Positions 25,063-32,302 of a DNA stretch of 32,373 nt are shown here, piece after piece. The stretch is from Shinella sp. UYSO24 (lineage in GTDB: Bacteria; Pseudomonadota; Alphaproteobacteria; Rhizobiales; Rhizobiaceae). Location of the stretch: positions 1-32,373 of the forward strand of contig CABHNZ010000036.1 in the NCBI GenBank assembly GCA_902167985.1, given 5' to 3'. Both the position numbers and the translations under genes were made by a program. Each line of letters opens with the position of its first letter. Position 1 is the first letter of the stretch. The notes beneath the pieces are model-generated. The model saw only the letters and a list, made by a program, of their open reading frames with translations, was not told where the DNA came from and ran no database searches.

Positions 25063-25515
25063 ATGAAGAAGATTATTGCCACTACCGTCGCTTTCGTCGC
25101 CCTGACCGGTGCTGCTTACGCTCAGCAGGCCGCCGCTCCGGCCGCCGCAGGCTCTGATGCAACGATGGTTGGCCCGGGCATCACCATGGGTACGGCTGCA
25201 ACGATGCCGCTGAAGTACGTGGAAATCAAGGATACCGACCTGGTCACGTCCAAGCTTGTTGGCGTAGACATCTACAACAAGCAGAACGAGGAAATCGGTG
25301 AGATTTCCGATGTGGTGATCGGCGACGGAAAGTCGGTTATCGGCATCGTCGCCAGCGTCGGCGGCTTCCTTGGGATGGGTACCAGCTATGTCGTGCTCGA
25401 TCCGGCGTCCGTAGCGTTGAACAACGACAACGGCACCTGGAAGGCTTATGTTGACACCAACAAGGATGCCCTCTCTAAGGCGCCGAAGCTTGATTACGAC
25501 AAGTTCAAAAAGTGA
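25063..25515 (+). CDS. Secreted PRC-barrel domain protein
   Basis: This 150-residue protein has a classical signal peptide (MKKIIATTVAFVALTGAAYA, cut before QQ). An Ala/Gly-rich linker follows, then a PRC-barrel at about 52-112 (LVTSKLVGVDIYNKQNEEIG, EISDVVIGDGKSVIGIVASV, SYVVLDPASVAL). The mature protein is periplasmic. Rhizobiaceae carry many such proteins, some stress-induced, but their ligand is unknown. The start at 25063 is chosen because it begins the signal peptide. A longer reading from 25033 is not needed. Confidence 0.85.
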   Translation: MKKIIATTVAFVALTGAAYAQQAAAPAAAGSDATMVGPGITMGTAATMPLKYVEIKDTDLVTSKLVGVDIYNKQNEEIGEISDVVIGDGKSVIGIVASVGGFLGMGTSYVVLDPASVALNNDNGTWKAYVDTNKDALSKAPKLDYDKFKK

Positions 25516-25549
25516 TAATCCCACGCTAGCCACGTTTGGTAAGCAACTT

Positions 25550-25583
25550 CAAGAGGCCGGGCGAGAGATCGCGCGGCCTCTTG
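25550..25583 (+). terminator. Hairpin after the PRC-barrel gene
   Basis: CAAGAGGCCG (25550-25559) and CGGCCTCTTG (25574-25583) pair perfectly with a 14-base loop. No T-run follows, so termination is likely but not certain. Confidence 0.55.
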
Positions 25584-25599
25584 GGTTGATGCATCTTAG

Positions 25600-25950
25600 A
25601 GTCGGACTCGAAAAGCCTTGAACGATATCCATACCTCGCCAACCGTCGGGTGATCAGGTGAACGTGGGCGATCATGATCCACGCTTCGGCTGAGGCGATA
25701 GATCTTTCGACATCCTTTCCCAGTCTGCGGCATCTTCCAAGCCAGGCGAAGGTCGTTCGACCACCCATCGACGCGGCAGGATCTCAAAGCCTTTCGCCTT
25801 GTCTGAGCGCTTGATGATTTCAATCGTCCAGGGCCCGATCTTGCTCAGCTTGTCGCCAGCATAACCGCCATCGTCGAAGACATGCAGAAGCGAAGTTTGG
25901 TAATGAAGGTCTGCGACTTCTATTTCCCGACGGAGTATAGGCGGCAAAGC
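25600..25950 (-). pseudogene. IS5-family transposase fragment (C-terminal part)
   Basis: Read leftward from 25950, the sequence gives LLHVFDDGGYAGDKL with the second catalytic Asp, then WTIEIIKRSDKAKGFEILPR and RRWVVER. After a break near 25768 it gives TTFAWLGRCRRLGKDVERSI and AEAWIMIAHVHLITRRLAR in another frame. This is the C-terminal third of an IS5-group transposase. The N-terminal two thirds are missing; 25951-26240 shows no matching reading. It is therefore a true remnant, possibly with an added sequencing frameshift. Confidence 0.75.
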
Positions 25951-26240
25951 GACTTCACATGGCCGACCATCCGGCGAGTTTTGTCAGACGCGTATTCGTG
26001 AATGTCTCATCGATGAAGATGAGACGCATCAAGCTCTGTTAAAGAATCGCCTCGACGGTTGATCCACTGGTGGCGCTCCTTGCAGTCCCAGGCCTGCGCT
26101 GCTCACTTGCCTACAGGATTTTTTGTTGCTCAGCCCCAGCCGCCAGGCGGGTACGCCTGCTTGGCGGCGATCAGAGAACCAGATGACAGATGCAGGATCA
26201 CCATGTTGTTGCCGAACCGGGGCGAAATCCGGAAACGGCG
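25951..26240. other. Non-coding stretch beside the IS5 remnant
   Basis: No gene or clear repeat could be supported here. It may contain more decayed IS5 sequence. Confidence 0.3.
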
Positions 26241-26525
26241 TCAGTACCAGCGCGGACGACTGTTATCAGTGATCAGCCACGCCAGCATGGCGCTGACCGC
26301 CAATATGGCGACAACGGCGCCCGTGGTGGCTCCGGGGTTTTCCCGTACTACGTCGCGCACGGCTACCGCCTCACTCTGCAAGGCTCTGGACGCCTTACGG
26401 ATTTTCGGTGCGATGGTGTCGGCAGCGTTGCTGATTGCGTCACCCGTCGTCTGGGCCAACGTCGTTTTCAGCGCCGCCAACTGAGCCTTAAGTTCATCCA
26501 TTTCGGCCTCGATATTCCGCGCCAT
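26241..26525 (-). CDS. ElaB/YqjD/DUF883-like membrane protein
   Basis: This 94-residue protein has an N-terminal coiled coil (MDELKAQLAALKTTLAQTTG) and a middle amphipathic helix. VVRENPGATTGAVVAILAVS-like sequence (RENPGATTGAVVAILAVSAM) forms the single C-terminal membrane helix. The R-E-N-P-x4-G signature before the helix is the DUF883 pattern. E. coli relatives are inner-membrane proteins that bind ribosomes in stationary phase. A similar role here is only a family inference. Confidence 0.7.
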   Translation of the reverse strand: MARNIEAEMDELKAQLAALKTTLAQTTGDAISNAADTIAPKIRKASRALQSEAVAVRDVVRENPGATTGAVVAILAVSAMLAWLITDNSRPRWY

Positions 26526-26595
26526 CAGCCGTCTCCTACGCCTTTGAAATCACAGAATGCGATCGAAGCCGGATTGGTTCCTTTCGACGGAACAC

Positions 26596-26880
26596 TTACC
26601 CGACAAACTGCACGCCGAGGCTGCCCGTCGCGCGCCAGACCACAACGCATTCAAAGGACCGACCATCAGCAAGGTCCAGCCGGAACGCCGGAGGCGGCGC
26701 AAGGGCATTCTCCGTCTGGATACGCGCGCCGGTTTCCGACAGGTTGCGCACAACAGCGTCAAGCACGGAGCGACCGGCATTGAAGACGATTTTGCCGCCG
26801 AGAAGCGTGCGGTGACGTTGGGATTGTCGCTGTTCCGGCTCTTCAGCCATCCTGGCCCCCGATTTGCGAGCGATAGTCAT
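26596..26880 (-). CDS. PilZ-domain protein
   Basis: There are 94 residues from ATG 26880. The c-di-GMP-binding motif RxxxR appears as QSQRHRT (about residue 20), and the D/N-x-S-x2-G motif as RNLSETGARIQ (about 50). The beta-barrel closes with FECVVVWRATGSLGVQF. It is a single-domain PilZ protein, so it would act through a partner. It is read away from the ArsR gene with a 70-bp gap. An older, degraded relative is at 13159-13410. Confidence 0.85.
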   Translation of the reverse strand: MTIARKSGARMAEEPEQRQSQRHRTLLGGKIVFNAGRSVLDAVVRNLSETGARIQTENALAPPPAFRLDLADGRSFECVVVWRATGSLGVQFVG

Positions 26881-26952
26881 TCTTCCTACTCCGAATTGAC
26901 TATCGCTTAATGGCCCCAATTTACAACGTCAGGTGAGCAAAGGGAGGATGTG

Positions 26953-27252
26953 TTGCATCAGTATCGATCCAGAAAACTGAACGAGGAGATGGTCTTCGCG
27001 GTGTTGGCAAACACGACGCGCCGCCTAATTCTTCGCCATCTCCTGCGCGACGGCGCTTTGTCGGTCACGACCATTGCTGCGCGGATCGATTATTCGCCGA
27101 CCGCAACCTCGCAACATCTCGCCAAACTCCGGGATACTCTTCTGGTCACGCGCAGCCGATCGGGGCACCAGGTCTTCTACAGCGTCGATCATCCGGATGC
27201 CATCACGCTGGTAAAGACGATCGAGGCCGTCTTTGGGGATGTGGGTCGTTAA
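26953..27252 (+). CDS. ArsR-family winged-helix regulator
   Basis: There are 99 residues from TTG 26953; GTG 26950 is too close to the ribosome site AGGGAGGA. The helices NEEMVFAVLANTTRRLILRH and SVTTIAARIDYSPTATSQHL, plus the wing RSGHQVFYSVDH, match the ArsR/SmtB fold. No Cys is present, and the CxCxxC metal motif is absent, so it is not a classical metal sensor. It may control the divergent PilZ gene across the 70-bp gap. Confidence 0.8.
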   Translation: MHQYRSRKLNEEMVFAVLANTTRRLILRHLLRDGALSVTTIAARIDYSPTATSQHLAKLRDTLLVTRSRSGHQVFYSVDHPDAITLVKTIEAVFGDVGR

Positions 27253-27294
27253 AACAGCAGGCGCTTATGAGGCCAATTCTTACCACGCTGTAAC

Positions 27295-27414
27295 TTGACA
27301 GGTAATCGTATATCGCTAACTTGCAAAGCTGTCGGAAGTCTTTCACTTCTGCAACATGTTTGGATAGCCCCATTATCTAGACAGAAGGCCCGGTTCTGAT
27401 CAGCCGGGCCTTTT
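27295..27414 (+). ncRNA. Candidate small RNA 1
   Basis: TTGACA (27295-27300) with a TAACTT at 16-bp spacing (27317-27322) could be a promoter. About 85 bases follow, with a small hairpin GAAGT/ACTTC and a strong terminator AAGGCCCGG/CCGGGCCTT (27385-27393 with 27404-27412). No protein reading fits. This is a prediction from structure only. Confidence 0.5.
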
Positions 27415-27417
27415 CCG

Positions 27418-27522
27418 TTGACATAGCACGTCCGTCGAATAGGTTGCTCGTGTTAGGGACTCCAAAAGCTAACGAGGAACGGCCCGGTGCTTCTCCAAAA
27501 GCTCGCATCGGGCCTTTCTTTT
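27418..27522 (+). ncRNA. Candidate small RNA 2 with repeated loop sequence
   Basis: TTGACA (27418-27423) and TAGGTT (27440-27445) lie at 16-bp spacing. The transcript would hold a hairpin CTCGTGTTAG/CTAACGAG and a terminator stem GGCCCGGTGC/GCATCGGGCC (27481-27490 with 27505-27514), followed by TTTCTTTT. Both loops contain CTCCAAAAGCT, a CUCC-type sequence able to pair with ribosome sites. Confidence 0.55.
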
Positions 27523-27666
27523 GGAGCAGGCGAGATTATCTATATGGAAGCAAGGGCATCCTTGCTCTGAAGTGATAGCACTGAAAATTGGATGGTCGCT
27601 GCCCTTAGCGTGCCATCCCTTTTCAAAGCCCCTTAATAGAAATCGCTTTTTTCATACGGGTGCGAC

Positions 27667-27948
27667 ATGCTGACTGACCATCTGCGCGAAGCCAACCTCC
27701 CTCTTACCTCCTCACAACTGACGGCATGCCAGGCCGCTTTCGATGCGGCCTGTGCTGATCTCGGCATCGACAAGGGAGGCGGCGTTGCCCGACGCTTGGC
27801 CGTCTACGTGTTTGAATACTATAGACAGGGCATTGGCACTCCCGATGAGTTGCGGAAGCTCGCGGCCCTCGCCATTAAAAGTGACGGAACGATTACGGCA
27901 GAAGCCGACCCAGCTATGGAGTTAGCCGGTCGGCATCAACGCCTTTAA
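27667..27948 (+). CDS. Unknown small helical protein
   Basis: This 93-residue protein has DHLREANLPLTSSQLTACQA and a central helix, then GVARRLAVYVFEYYRQGI and DELRKLAALAIKSDG. It is mostly helical. It resembles, from memory, hypothetical proteins found across Rhizobiaceae. No domain is recognised. No clear ribosome site precedes ATG 27667. Confidence 0.5.
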   Translation: MLTDHLREANLPLTSSQLTACQAAFDAACADLGIDKGGGVARRLAVYVFEYYRQGIGTPDELRKLAALAIKSDGTITAEADPAMELAGRHQRL

Positions 27949-28253
27949 AGAGGCCGACGCCCTTGATGTTAAGACGCCCTGCGATCTGTAGACAATAGCA
28001 AGCGCTGCCTCATGGCGTGTTGCTCTCCAGGCGACGCTAAATTGCTTAAAGTCAGCTCATGCTAATATTAGCATTAAAAATAGAACGCTTGGCGAACGAA
28101 TAATAGACATCATCTCTGACAATCCTGATTTTTTGCAGGTTCAACATTATAGCCACCCCTGATAATACAGGGGTAACGGGAAACTATACTTTCTTAACAG
28201 GACGTTAACTGTTCCGCGCTGTATCATGTTGCATGAATGTCCGGGAGAACATC
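27949..28253. other. Intergenic region upstream of the second ArsR gene
   Basis: No gene is seen. The region is AT-rich and contains the perfect palindrome at 28059-28074. Confidence 0.4.
28059..28074. promoter_or_regulatory. Perfect 16-bp palindrome, candidate operator
   Basis: ATGCTAATATTAGCAT is its own reverse complement. It lies in the AT-rich region about 180 bp before the ArsR gene and could be a binding site for that regulator. Confidence 0.5.
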
Positions 28254-28568
28254 ATGCCGCAGTCAAGCTTGAGCGAACTGGACGAACAGGCCGTGCTGAT
28301 TGCTTTGGCCAATCCGATCCGCTTGCGGATCATGCGCCATGTGCTGAGCAGAAAAGAGGCTTCTGTTACGGCAATGGCGGCTGAGCTTGATCTGGCCCAG
28401 GCAACGGTCTCGCAGCATTTGAAGGTGTTGCGGGAGGCGGGGCTCCTGGAACGCAGGCGTGCCAAGACCCTCATATTTTACAAGGCCGTTCACTCCCAGG
28501 CGTTCGCTGTGATGAAGGCTCTGGATGCTGTATTCCATCCGCGACGTAGTCATATCGAAATGCCCTGA
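28254..28568 (+). CDS. ArsR-family winged-helix regulator
   Basis: There are 104 residues from ATG 28254, preceded by GGGAGA; ATG 28233 is an alternative. The motifs are DEQAVLIALANPIRLRIMRH, the recognition helix MAAELDLAQATVSQHLKVLR and the wing LERRRAKTLIFYKAVH. It has no Cys and no metal motif. It is a distant relative of the regulator at 26953-27252. No target gene follows in an obvious operon. Confidence 0.82.
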   Translation: MPQSSLSELDEQAVLIALANPIRLRIMRHVLSRKEASVTAMAAELDLAQATVSQHLKVLREAGLLERRRAKTLIFYKAVHSQAFAVMKALDAVFHPRRSHIEMP

Positions 28569-28647
28569 CTGCCTTCACGCAAAGTGCATTTGTTCCAAAC
28601 CTACACATGGGATATATGCGTGAGAAAGGACATATCGAGGGGCGGGA

Positions 28648-28848
28648 ATGTCCGACGACCGGCATCAACCGATCGAGATCGGCAATCAGAGGTTTTTAGT
28701 CAGCATGGCAACGGCCTACGATCAGGGCCGTGCCTGCGCGATGCAGCGGCTGACTGCAGATGAGTGTCCTTATCTGCGCCATAAAGAACAAGACCTGTAC
28801 GATGCGTGGTTACGGGGCTACCAATCATATCAGCAGCCGGACTCGTGA
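28648..28848 (+). CDS. Ribosome modulation factor-like small protein
   Basis: This 66-residue protein follows a strong ribosome site (GAGGGGCGGG). Residues 21-60 have an early QGR, then ADECPYLRHKEQDLYDAWLR and GYQSY. E. coli RMF has the same spacing of an early G, a CPY and a W-x2-GW. RMF dimerises 70S ribosomes in stationary phase. The similarity is a short pattern only, so the role is tentative. Confidence 0.5.
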   Translation: MSDDRHQPIEIGNQRFLVSMATAYDQGRACAMQRLTADECPYLRHKEQDLYDAWLRGYQSYQQPDS

Positions 28849-28878
28849 ACGGTCTTCCGGCACGCCACCTGAGGCTGT

Positions 28879-28914
28879 GCGGTAGAGGGATGCCCCGTCA
28901 AAGCCCTCTACCGC
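28879..28914 (+). terminator. Hairpin after the RMF-like gene
   Basis: GCGGTAGAGGG (28879-28889) and CCCTCTACCGC (28904-28914) form an 11-bp perfect stem. No T-run follows. Confidence 0.6.
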
Positions 28915-29159
28915 CATCCTCCTCGTATACCTATGTTTATGGCTGCGTGAGGCGACCCGTCGGATAGATCGTCACAGGCCGGAAATACGATCGATCCCGG
29001 CGTCTGGCGATGTAGCTGGCCAGTTACCCGGTCAAATAGGTGCGTTATACCGGTAGTTTAGCAGAAAAGCCGGTGCGCGCGAACGCAAAACTCATCGCGC
29101 GACGACGAGCCTTACACAACCCGGTAAACAGAGGTTAAACAAGAGCGCGCAAACCGGCG
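28915..29159. other. Intergenic region with CCGGT-type repeats
   Basis: ACCCGGT, TACCGGT, GCCGGT, ACCCGGT and ACCGGC recur at irregular spacing between about 29025 and 29157. AAACTCATCGCG near 29086 also occurs near 2242. It could be an origin-like or regulatory region, but nothing decisive is seen. Confidence 0.35.
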
Positions 29160-29351
29160 CTATGCGTGTCCTTCCGGGCAATCTCCCGAAGTCAGCACGA
29201 ATTTGAGGATTGCGTGTTGTTGCTCCAATGCCTCAGCGGCGACCATCAGCAGCTCCCTGGCTTCGACATCGGACATATACTGCCAGTCTCGAACCCAATC
29301 TCGGATCTCTTGGGCGACGGGGCAATATTCAGGGCATGATGCGCCGGTCAT
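29160..29351 (-). CDS. Unknown small protein, third gene of an overlapping trio
   Basis: This 63-residue protein starts at ATG 29351, overlapping the upstream stop by four bases. It has two Cys near the start (CPEYCPVAQEI), a helix (DVEARELLMVAAEALEQQHA) and a final CPEGHA. It is not recognised. The Cys/His content could bind a metal. Confidence 0.5.
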   Translation of the reverse strand: MTGASCPEYCPVAQEIRDWVRDWQYMSDVEARELLMVAAEALEQQHAILKFVLTSGDCPEGHA

Positions 29352-29662
29352 TCCGTTTCCTCCTCCAACCCGTTAAGCTGGGTGTCGAGAACGATCTTCA
29401 GCGCCCGTATCATGGCCGCTGCTGATAACAACTCCTGTTTGACCTCATCGTTGCTAAACATTACCACGGAACGTGACATTGTCATGATATCAACCAGCGG
29501 ATCGCGGCTGAAATCCGTGGGTCCGGTGCGTGTGCGGCGCCGCAGATCGCGAATGATGGTGTAGGCCCGGTCGAGGAGCCGCGCCCGCTCGAACTCCGAA
29601 AGCCTCGCGATCTCATTGGCGGCCCTGACCAGCTCGGAAATGAAATCCGGGATCGGGTTCAT
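29348..29662 (-). CDS. Unknown helical protein, second gene of an overlapping trio
   Basis: This 104-residue protein starts at ATG 29662, overlapping the upstream stop by four bases. It is almost wholly helical (ISELVRAANEIARLSEFERA, then a basic RDLRRRTRTG and ELLSAAAMIRALKIVLD). It is not recognised. Coupling to both neighbours suggests the three products act together. Confidence 0.5.
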   Translation of the reverse strand: MNPIPDFISELVRAANEIARLSEFERARLLDRAYTIIRDLRRRTRTGPTDFSRDPLVDIMTMSRSVVMFSNDEVKQELLSAAAMIRALKIVLDTQLNGLEEETE

Positions 29663-29847
29663 GGGTTCAGGAGGTTGGGCAAAGGTTGCAGGGCGTTCAT
29701 ACGGCGCGTCAACTCCACCGCCTTATCCTGCTTTGCACCGATCAGGAACCGCCCCTCGCGCGGCGGCTTGACCCACGTATCGAAGACGGTCCATGTGCCG
29801 TCCGGTTCCTGGCGAAAGTCATAACGAGGTTGCGGCGTATCGGTCAT
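29659..29847 (-). CDS. Unknown small protein, first gene of an overlapping trio
   Basis: There are 62 residues from ATG 29847. It has the strand-like EPDGTWTVFDTWVKPPREGR and a helix AVELTRRMNAL. It is not recognised, though the pattern resembles small single-sheet proteins of mobile elements. A longer reading from 29958 adds 37 basic residues that look non-coding. Confidence 0.5.
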   Translation of the reverse strand: MTDTPQPRYDFRQEPDGTWTVFDTWVKPPREGRFLIGAKQDKAVELTRRMNALQPLPNLLNP

Positions 29848-30040
29848 AGTGGCCCTCTGCATCAGTCGTCGGGGCCGAAGAATACAATGGTTTGACAAAA
29901 ACGTCCAGAATGGACGAAGGGAGCTAGATAGCCTTCCAACTCCCGGACAACGGTTCATGAAAGTGTCCGATTGGCAGGTCAGCGGTGCGGGTCACCGATA
30001 AGGTATGTCTGTGTTGCAAAAATCTTAATATTTGCGCCAC

Positions 30041-30334
30041 TCAGTATCCCGCTTCTTTTTGATGCCGAAAAGCCAACACATAAACTGTATCGTCGGCTGG
30101 CTCATGACGATACAGCGCGACATAGCCGGAATCGCCAAACGCTATCACTAGTTCGCGCAGTTCCGGCATTTCGGGGAGGGGCCGGCCTATATCTGGTGTA
30201 TTTTCCAGCAGGAGGAATTGCCGTTCGATAGCCTGACCGGCCCGTTTGGCGGCTTCCGGGGCTTTCAAGGATAGGAACCGTCGGCAGCGCGCCAACCCCA
30301 CGGTCGCGCCTTCTGTAATGATTACTTGTGGCAC
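30041..30334 (-). CDS. RelE/ParE-type toxin
   Basis: This 97-residue protein overlaps the antitoxin gene by 13 bases. The ParE pattern is present: an N-terminal strand VIITEGA, helices with APEAAKRAGQAIERQFLLLE and NTPDIGRPLPEMPELRELVI, then YVALYRHEPADDTVYVLAFR and a C-terminal HQKEAGY. The C-terminal R-H-Q-x-E-x2-Y is typical. It acts on gyrase or ribosome-bound mRNA in studied relatives. It is intact, unlike the ParE at 6480. Confidence 0.85.
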   Translation of the reverse strand: MPQVIITEGATVGLARCRRFLSLKAPEAAKRAGQAIERQFLLLENTPDIGRPLPEMPELRELVIAFGDSGYVALYRHEPADDTVYVLAFRHQKEAGY

Positions 30335-30594
30335 TCAGGCATAGCCTTTTCATCATCGGTGCCCCAAGTGTCCAACCAGGTGCGGACTTCTTGCCCAGTG
30401 AGGTGCCTGCCGGTTTCCTTATAGGTCTCCCAAGACGCCAAAGCTTCCTGCTTAAAGCTCTCGCGCGCTTCCTCACGGTCAACATACTGCTGGATCGCTT
30501 CGAGCATAATCCAATGCGCCGAACGTCGACGTTGGCTAGCGAGCTGTTGGACGCGGCTTTTCAAGCGGTCGTCAATCTTGAGGGAAGTTGCCAT
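30322..30594 (-). CDS. Ribbon-helix-helix antitoxin
   Basis: There are 90 residues from ATG 30594, with AAAGG upstream. The N-terminal strand SLKIDDRLKSRVQQLASQR and the helix AHWIMLEAIQQYVDREEARE are the CopG/ParD DNA-binding fold. The C-terminal tail (ALASWETYKETGRHLTGQEV) should wrap the toxin. Antitoxin precedes toxin with overlap, the standard order. ATG 30600 is an alternative start two codons earlier. Confidence 0.82.
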   Translation of the reverse strand: MATSLKIDDRLKSRVQQLASQRRRSAHWIMLEAIQQYVDREEARESFKQEALASWETYKETGRHLTGQEVRTWLDTWGTDDEKAMPECHK

Positions 30595-30897
30595 ATGCAT
30601 ACCTTTTATCACGTAGTAATACCTCATGATAACATAGCCTTTCCTTGCTGACCTGTCCATGCGAAGGTTTTGCGGTGGAAGCGTTGCAAAACTTTGTCGC
30701 AAAATCCAGATTTTTGCATCTGACTTTTGCGACACGATTGCTTTCGCCTTAATGTCGATTCAGATCAACGACTTACGGGTGAGAAGCGAAAAGCTATTTT
30801 GCGCCGTCGCAAAACTTAGGATTTTCGCGACAACCTTAGTAACGTCCACAGTCTACCGACCACATCGCTCGGCCTATACCAAAGTAGCGTAGGTGGC
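30595..30897. repeat. Cluster of inverted CGCAAAA/TTTTGCG motifs
   Basis: No gene is seen. TTTTGCG or CGCAAAA cores, with single-base variants, occur near 30668, 30683, 30696, 30709, 30724, 30796, 30806 and 30821. Two form larger inverted pairs: GTCGCAAAA to TTTTGCGAC (30696-30733), and GTCGCAAAAC with TTTTCGCGAC (30806-30831). GGATTTTCGCGAC here (30819-30831) is identical to 2278-2290 before the recombinase. This could be a recombination site, operator or origin. Confidence 0.5.
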
Positions 30898-31275
30898 CTA
30901 CTTTTGCGCTAACGTGGAGAGATGTGTTACGCCGAAGCCATCAGCATACTTAAGGCCGTATCCGAGCATCCTGTCGAACGCGATGTGGGCGACCCAAACC
31001 AGACTGACATCAACCATTGTTTCAGAACCTGAAAAGATGCCGGCAGCGATCGCGGCTAATGGCAGGCCATACCAGTGCATAACATTATAGACGGCCGCTC
31101 CTACTCTCCGGCCTGCTGTGTAGCCGGCGATCGAGATGTCCGGCGCAAGAAACAACACTCCGAACATCCACCAGCTTGCACCGGAGTGGGTGTAGGCCGC
31201 GACGGCAACCAGTAGTGTCATGGCCCCTTCCAAGCGAAGCAAAGCTGTCAGTGTGTCGGTCTCGTTTTTCAACAT
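30898..31275 (-). CDS. DUF4260 membrane protein
   Basis: This 125-residue protein has four hydrophobic segments. They include LLRLEGAMTLLVAVAAYTHS, SWWMFGVLFLAPDISIAGYT, AVYNVMHWYGLPLAAIAAGI and VSLVWVAHIAFDRMLGYGLK. The order L-L-R-L-E-G, SWW, APDIS, AG-x3-G and YN-x2-H matches DUF4260. Function is unknown. It is divergent from the LysR gene with an 87-bp gap, so LysR probably regulates it. Confidence 0.82.
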   Translation of the reverse strand: MLKNETDTLTALLRLEGAMTLLVAVAAYTHSGASWWMFGVLFLAPDISIAGYTAGRRVGAAVYNVMHWYGLPLAAIAAGIFSGSETMVDVSLVWVAHIAFDRMLGYGLKYADGFGVTHLSTLAQK

Positions 31276-31362
31276 AGTTGCATCTCCGTAATTGGCGAGA
31301 ACTAGATTGAGTATTTACTAGTGTATGGAAACGGTTGAATTTTGGATGGGGGAAATTCGAAA
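31276..31362. promoter_or_regulatory. Divergent promoter region, DUF4260/LysR
   Basis: These 87 bp separate two genes read outward. The middle is AT-rich (about 31305-31325). LysR regulators usually bind such regions to control the neighbour and themselves. Confidence 0.5.
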
Positions 31363-32253
31363 ATGAATAGATTGGATTGGGCCTTACTCCGCTCCTTTGC
31401 TGCTGTCCTTGATACTGGCTCCCTATCGAGCGCTGCAGCGCAGACCGGGTCAACGCAACCGACCCTAAGCCGACATATCCGCGAATTGGAAACTGCGCTC
31501 GGTGTTTCCTTGTTTACGCGCTCAGTCCGCGGGTTGGAGCCGACAGATGCTGCGGTGGCTCTTGCGGACGACGCCCGGCGGATGGACATGGCAGCCGACG
31601 CGCTTGCGCTCAAGGCGAGCGGGCACGCGCAGGAACTTGCGGGCACCGTCAGGGTAACCGCGTCAATGGTCGTCGCCAATTTGGTGCTGCCAACGATCAT
31701 TGCAGCTTTGCGTATTGAAGAGCCGAATATTCAGCTCGAGATCGTTGCTAGCGATTCCACACAGAACCTTCTTCGGCGGGATGCAGATATTGCCATCCGC
31801 ATGGCCGATCCATCGCAAAATGCCTTAGTCGCCCGTAAAGTCGGCCAGATACCAATAGGCTTATTCGGGGCAACATCTTATCTAGCTCGCCGAGGTCGTC
31901 CAATGACGACTGACGATCTTGCAGACCACGATATCATCGGCTTTGATCGTGATGAGGGCATTCTCAAGGCATTCGCTTCAAATGGGCTAAACTTGACGCG
32001 TGATCATTTCCCCATCCGTTGCGACGACCAAATGGTGTCGTGGCACCTGTTGATGGCCGGAACCGGGCTTGCTTTCGCACAAGTGCCCTTAGCATCCGCT
32101 CAGCCATCGCTCGAACCAATAAATGTTGGGCTTAAACTGCCCTTGATGCCGATGTGGCTCGTTATGCACGAAGAAGTCCGAACCAACGCTCGTATACGTC
32201 GCATCGTCGATCTATTAAGCGAAGCGCTGGATGCTTGGTTGCGAAGCTTCTAA
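31363..32253 (+). CDS. LysR-family transcriptional regulator
   Basis: There are 296 residues from ATG 31363, preceded by GGGGGAAA. The N-terminal winged helix-turn-helix (LLRSFAAVLDTGSLSSAAAQ, TQPTLSRHIRELETALGVSL) is at about 6-62. A linker helix follows, then the periplasmic-binding-like effector domain (VRVTASMVVANLVLPTII onward, with DADIAIRMADP). The length is normal and there is no break. The likely target is the divergent DUF4260 gene. The effector is unknown. Confidence 0.93.
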   Translation: MNRLDWALLRSFAAVLDTGSLSSAAAQTGSTQPTLSRHIRELETALGVSLFTRSVRGLEPTDAAVALADDARRMDMAADALALKASGHAQELAGTVRVTASMVVANLVLPTIIAALRIEEPNIQLEIVASDSTQNLLRRDADIAIRMADPSQNALVARKVGQIPIGLFGATSYLARRGRPMTTDDLADHDIIGFDRDEGILKAFASNGLNLTRDHFPIRCDDQMVSWHLLMAGTGLAFAQVPLASAQPSLEPINVGLKLPLMPMWLVMHEEVRTNARIRRIVDLLSEALDAWLRSF

Positions 32254-32302
32254 GAATTGCAAGCTGTAAAGGGTAGCCCGACGGCGGCTTTTGCATATCG
32301 CA

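Noticed and set aside
24735..25533. Long minus-strand reading opposite the PRC-barrel gene (24901-25533)
   Set aside because: The plus strand has a signal peptide and a PRC-barrel. The minus reading has no domain.
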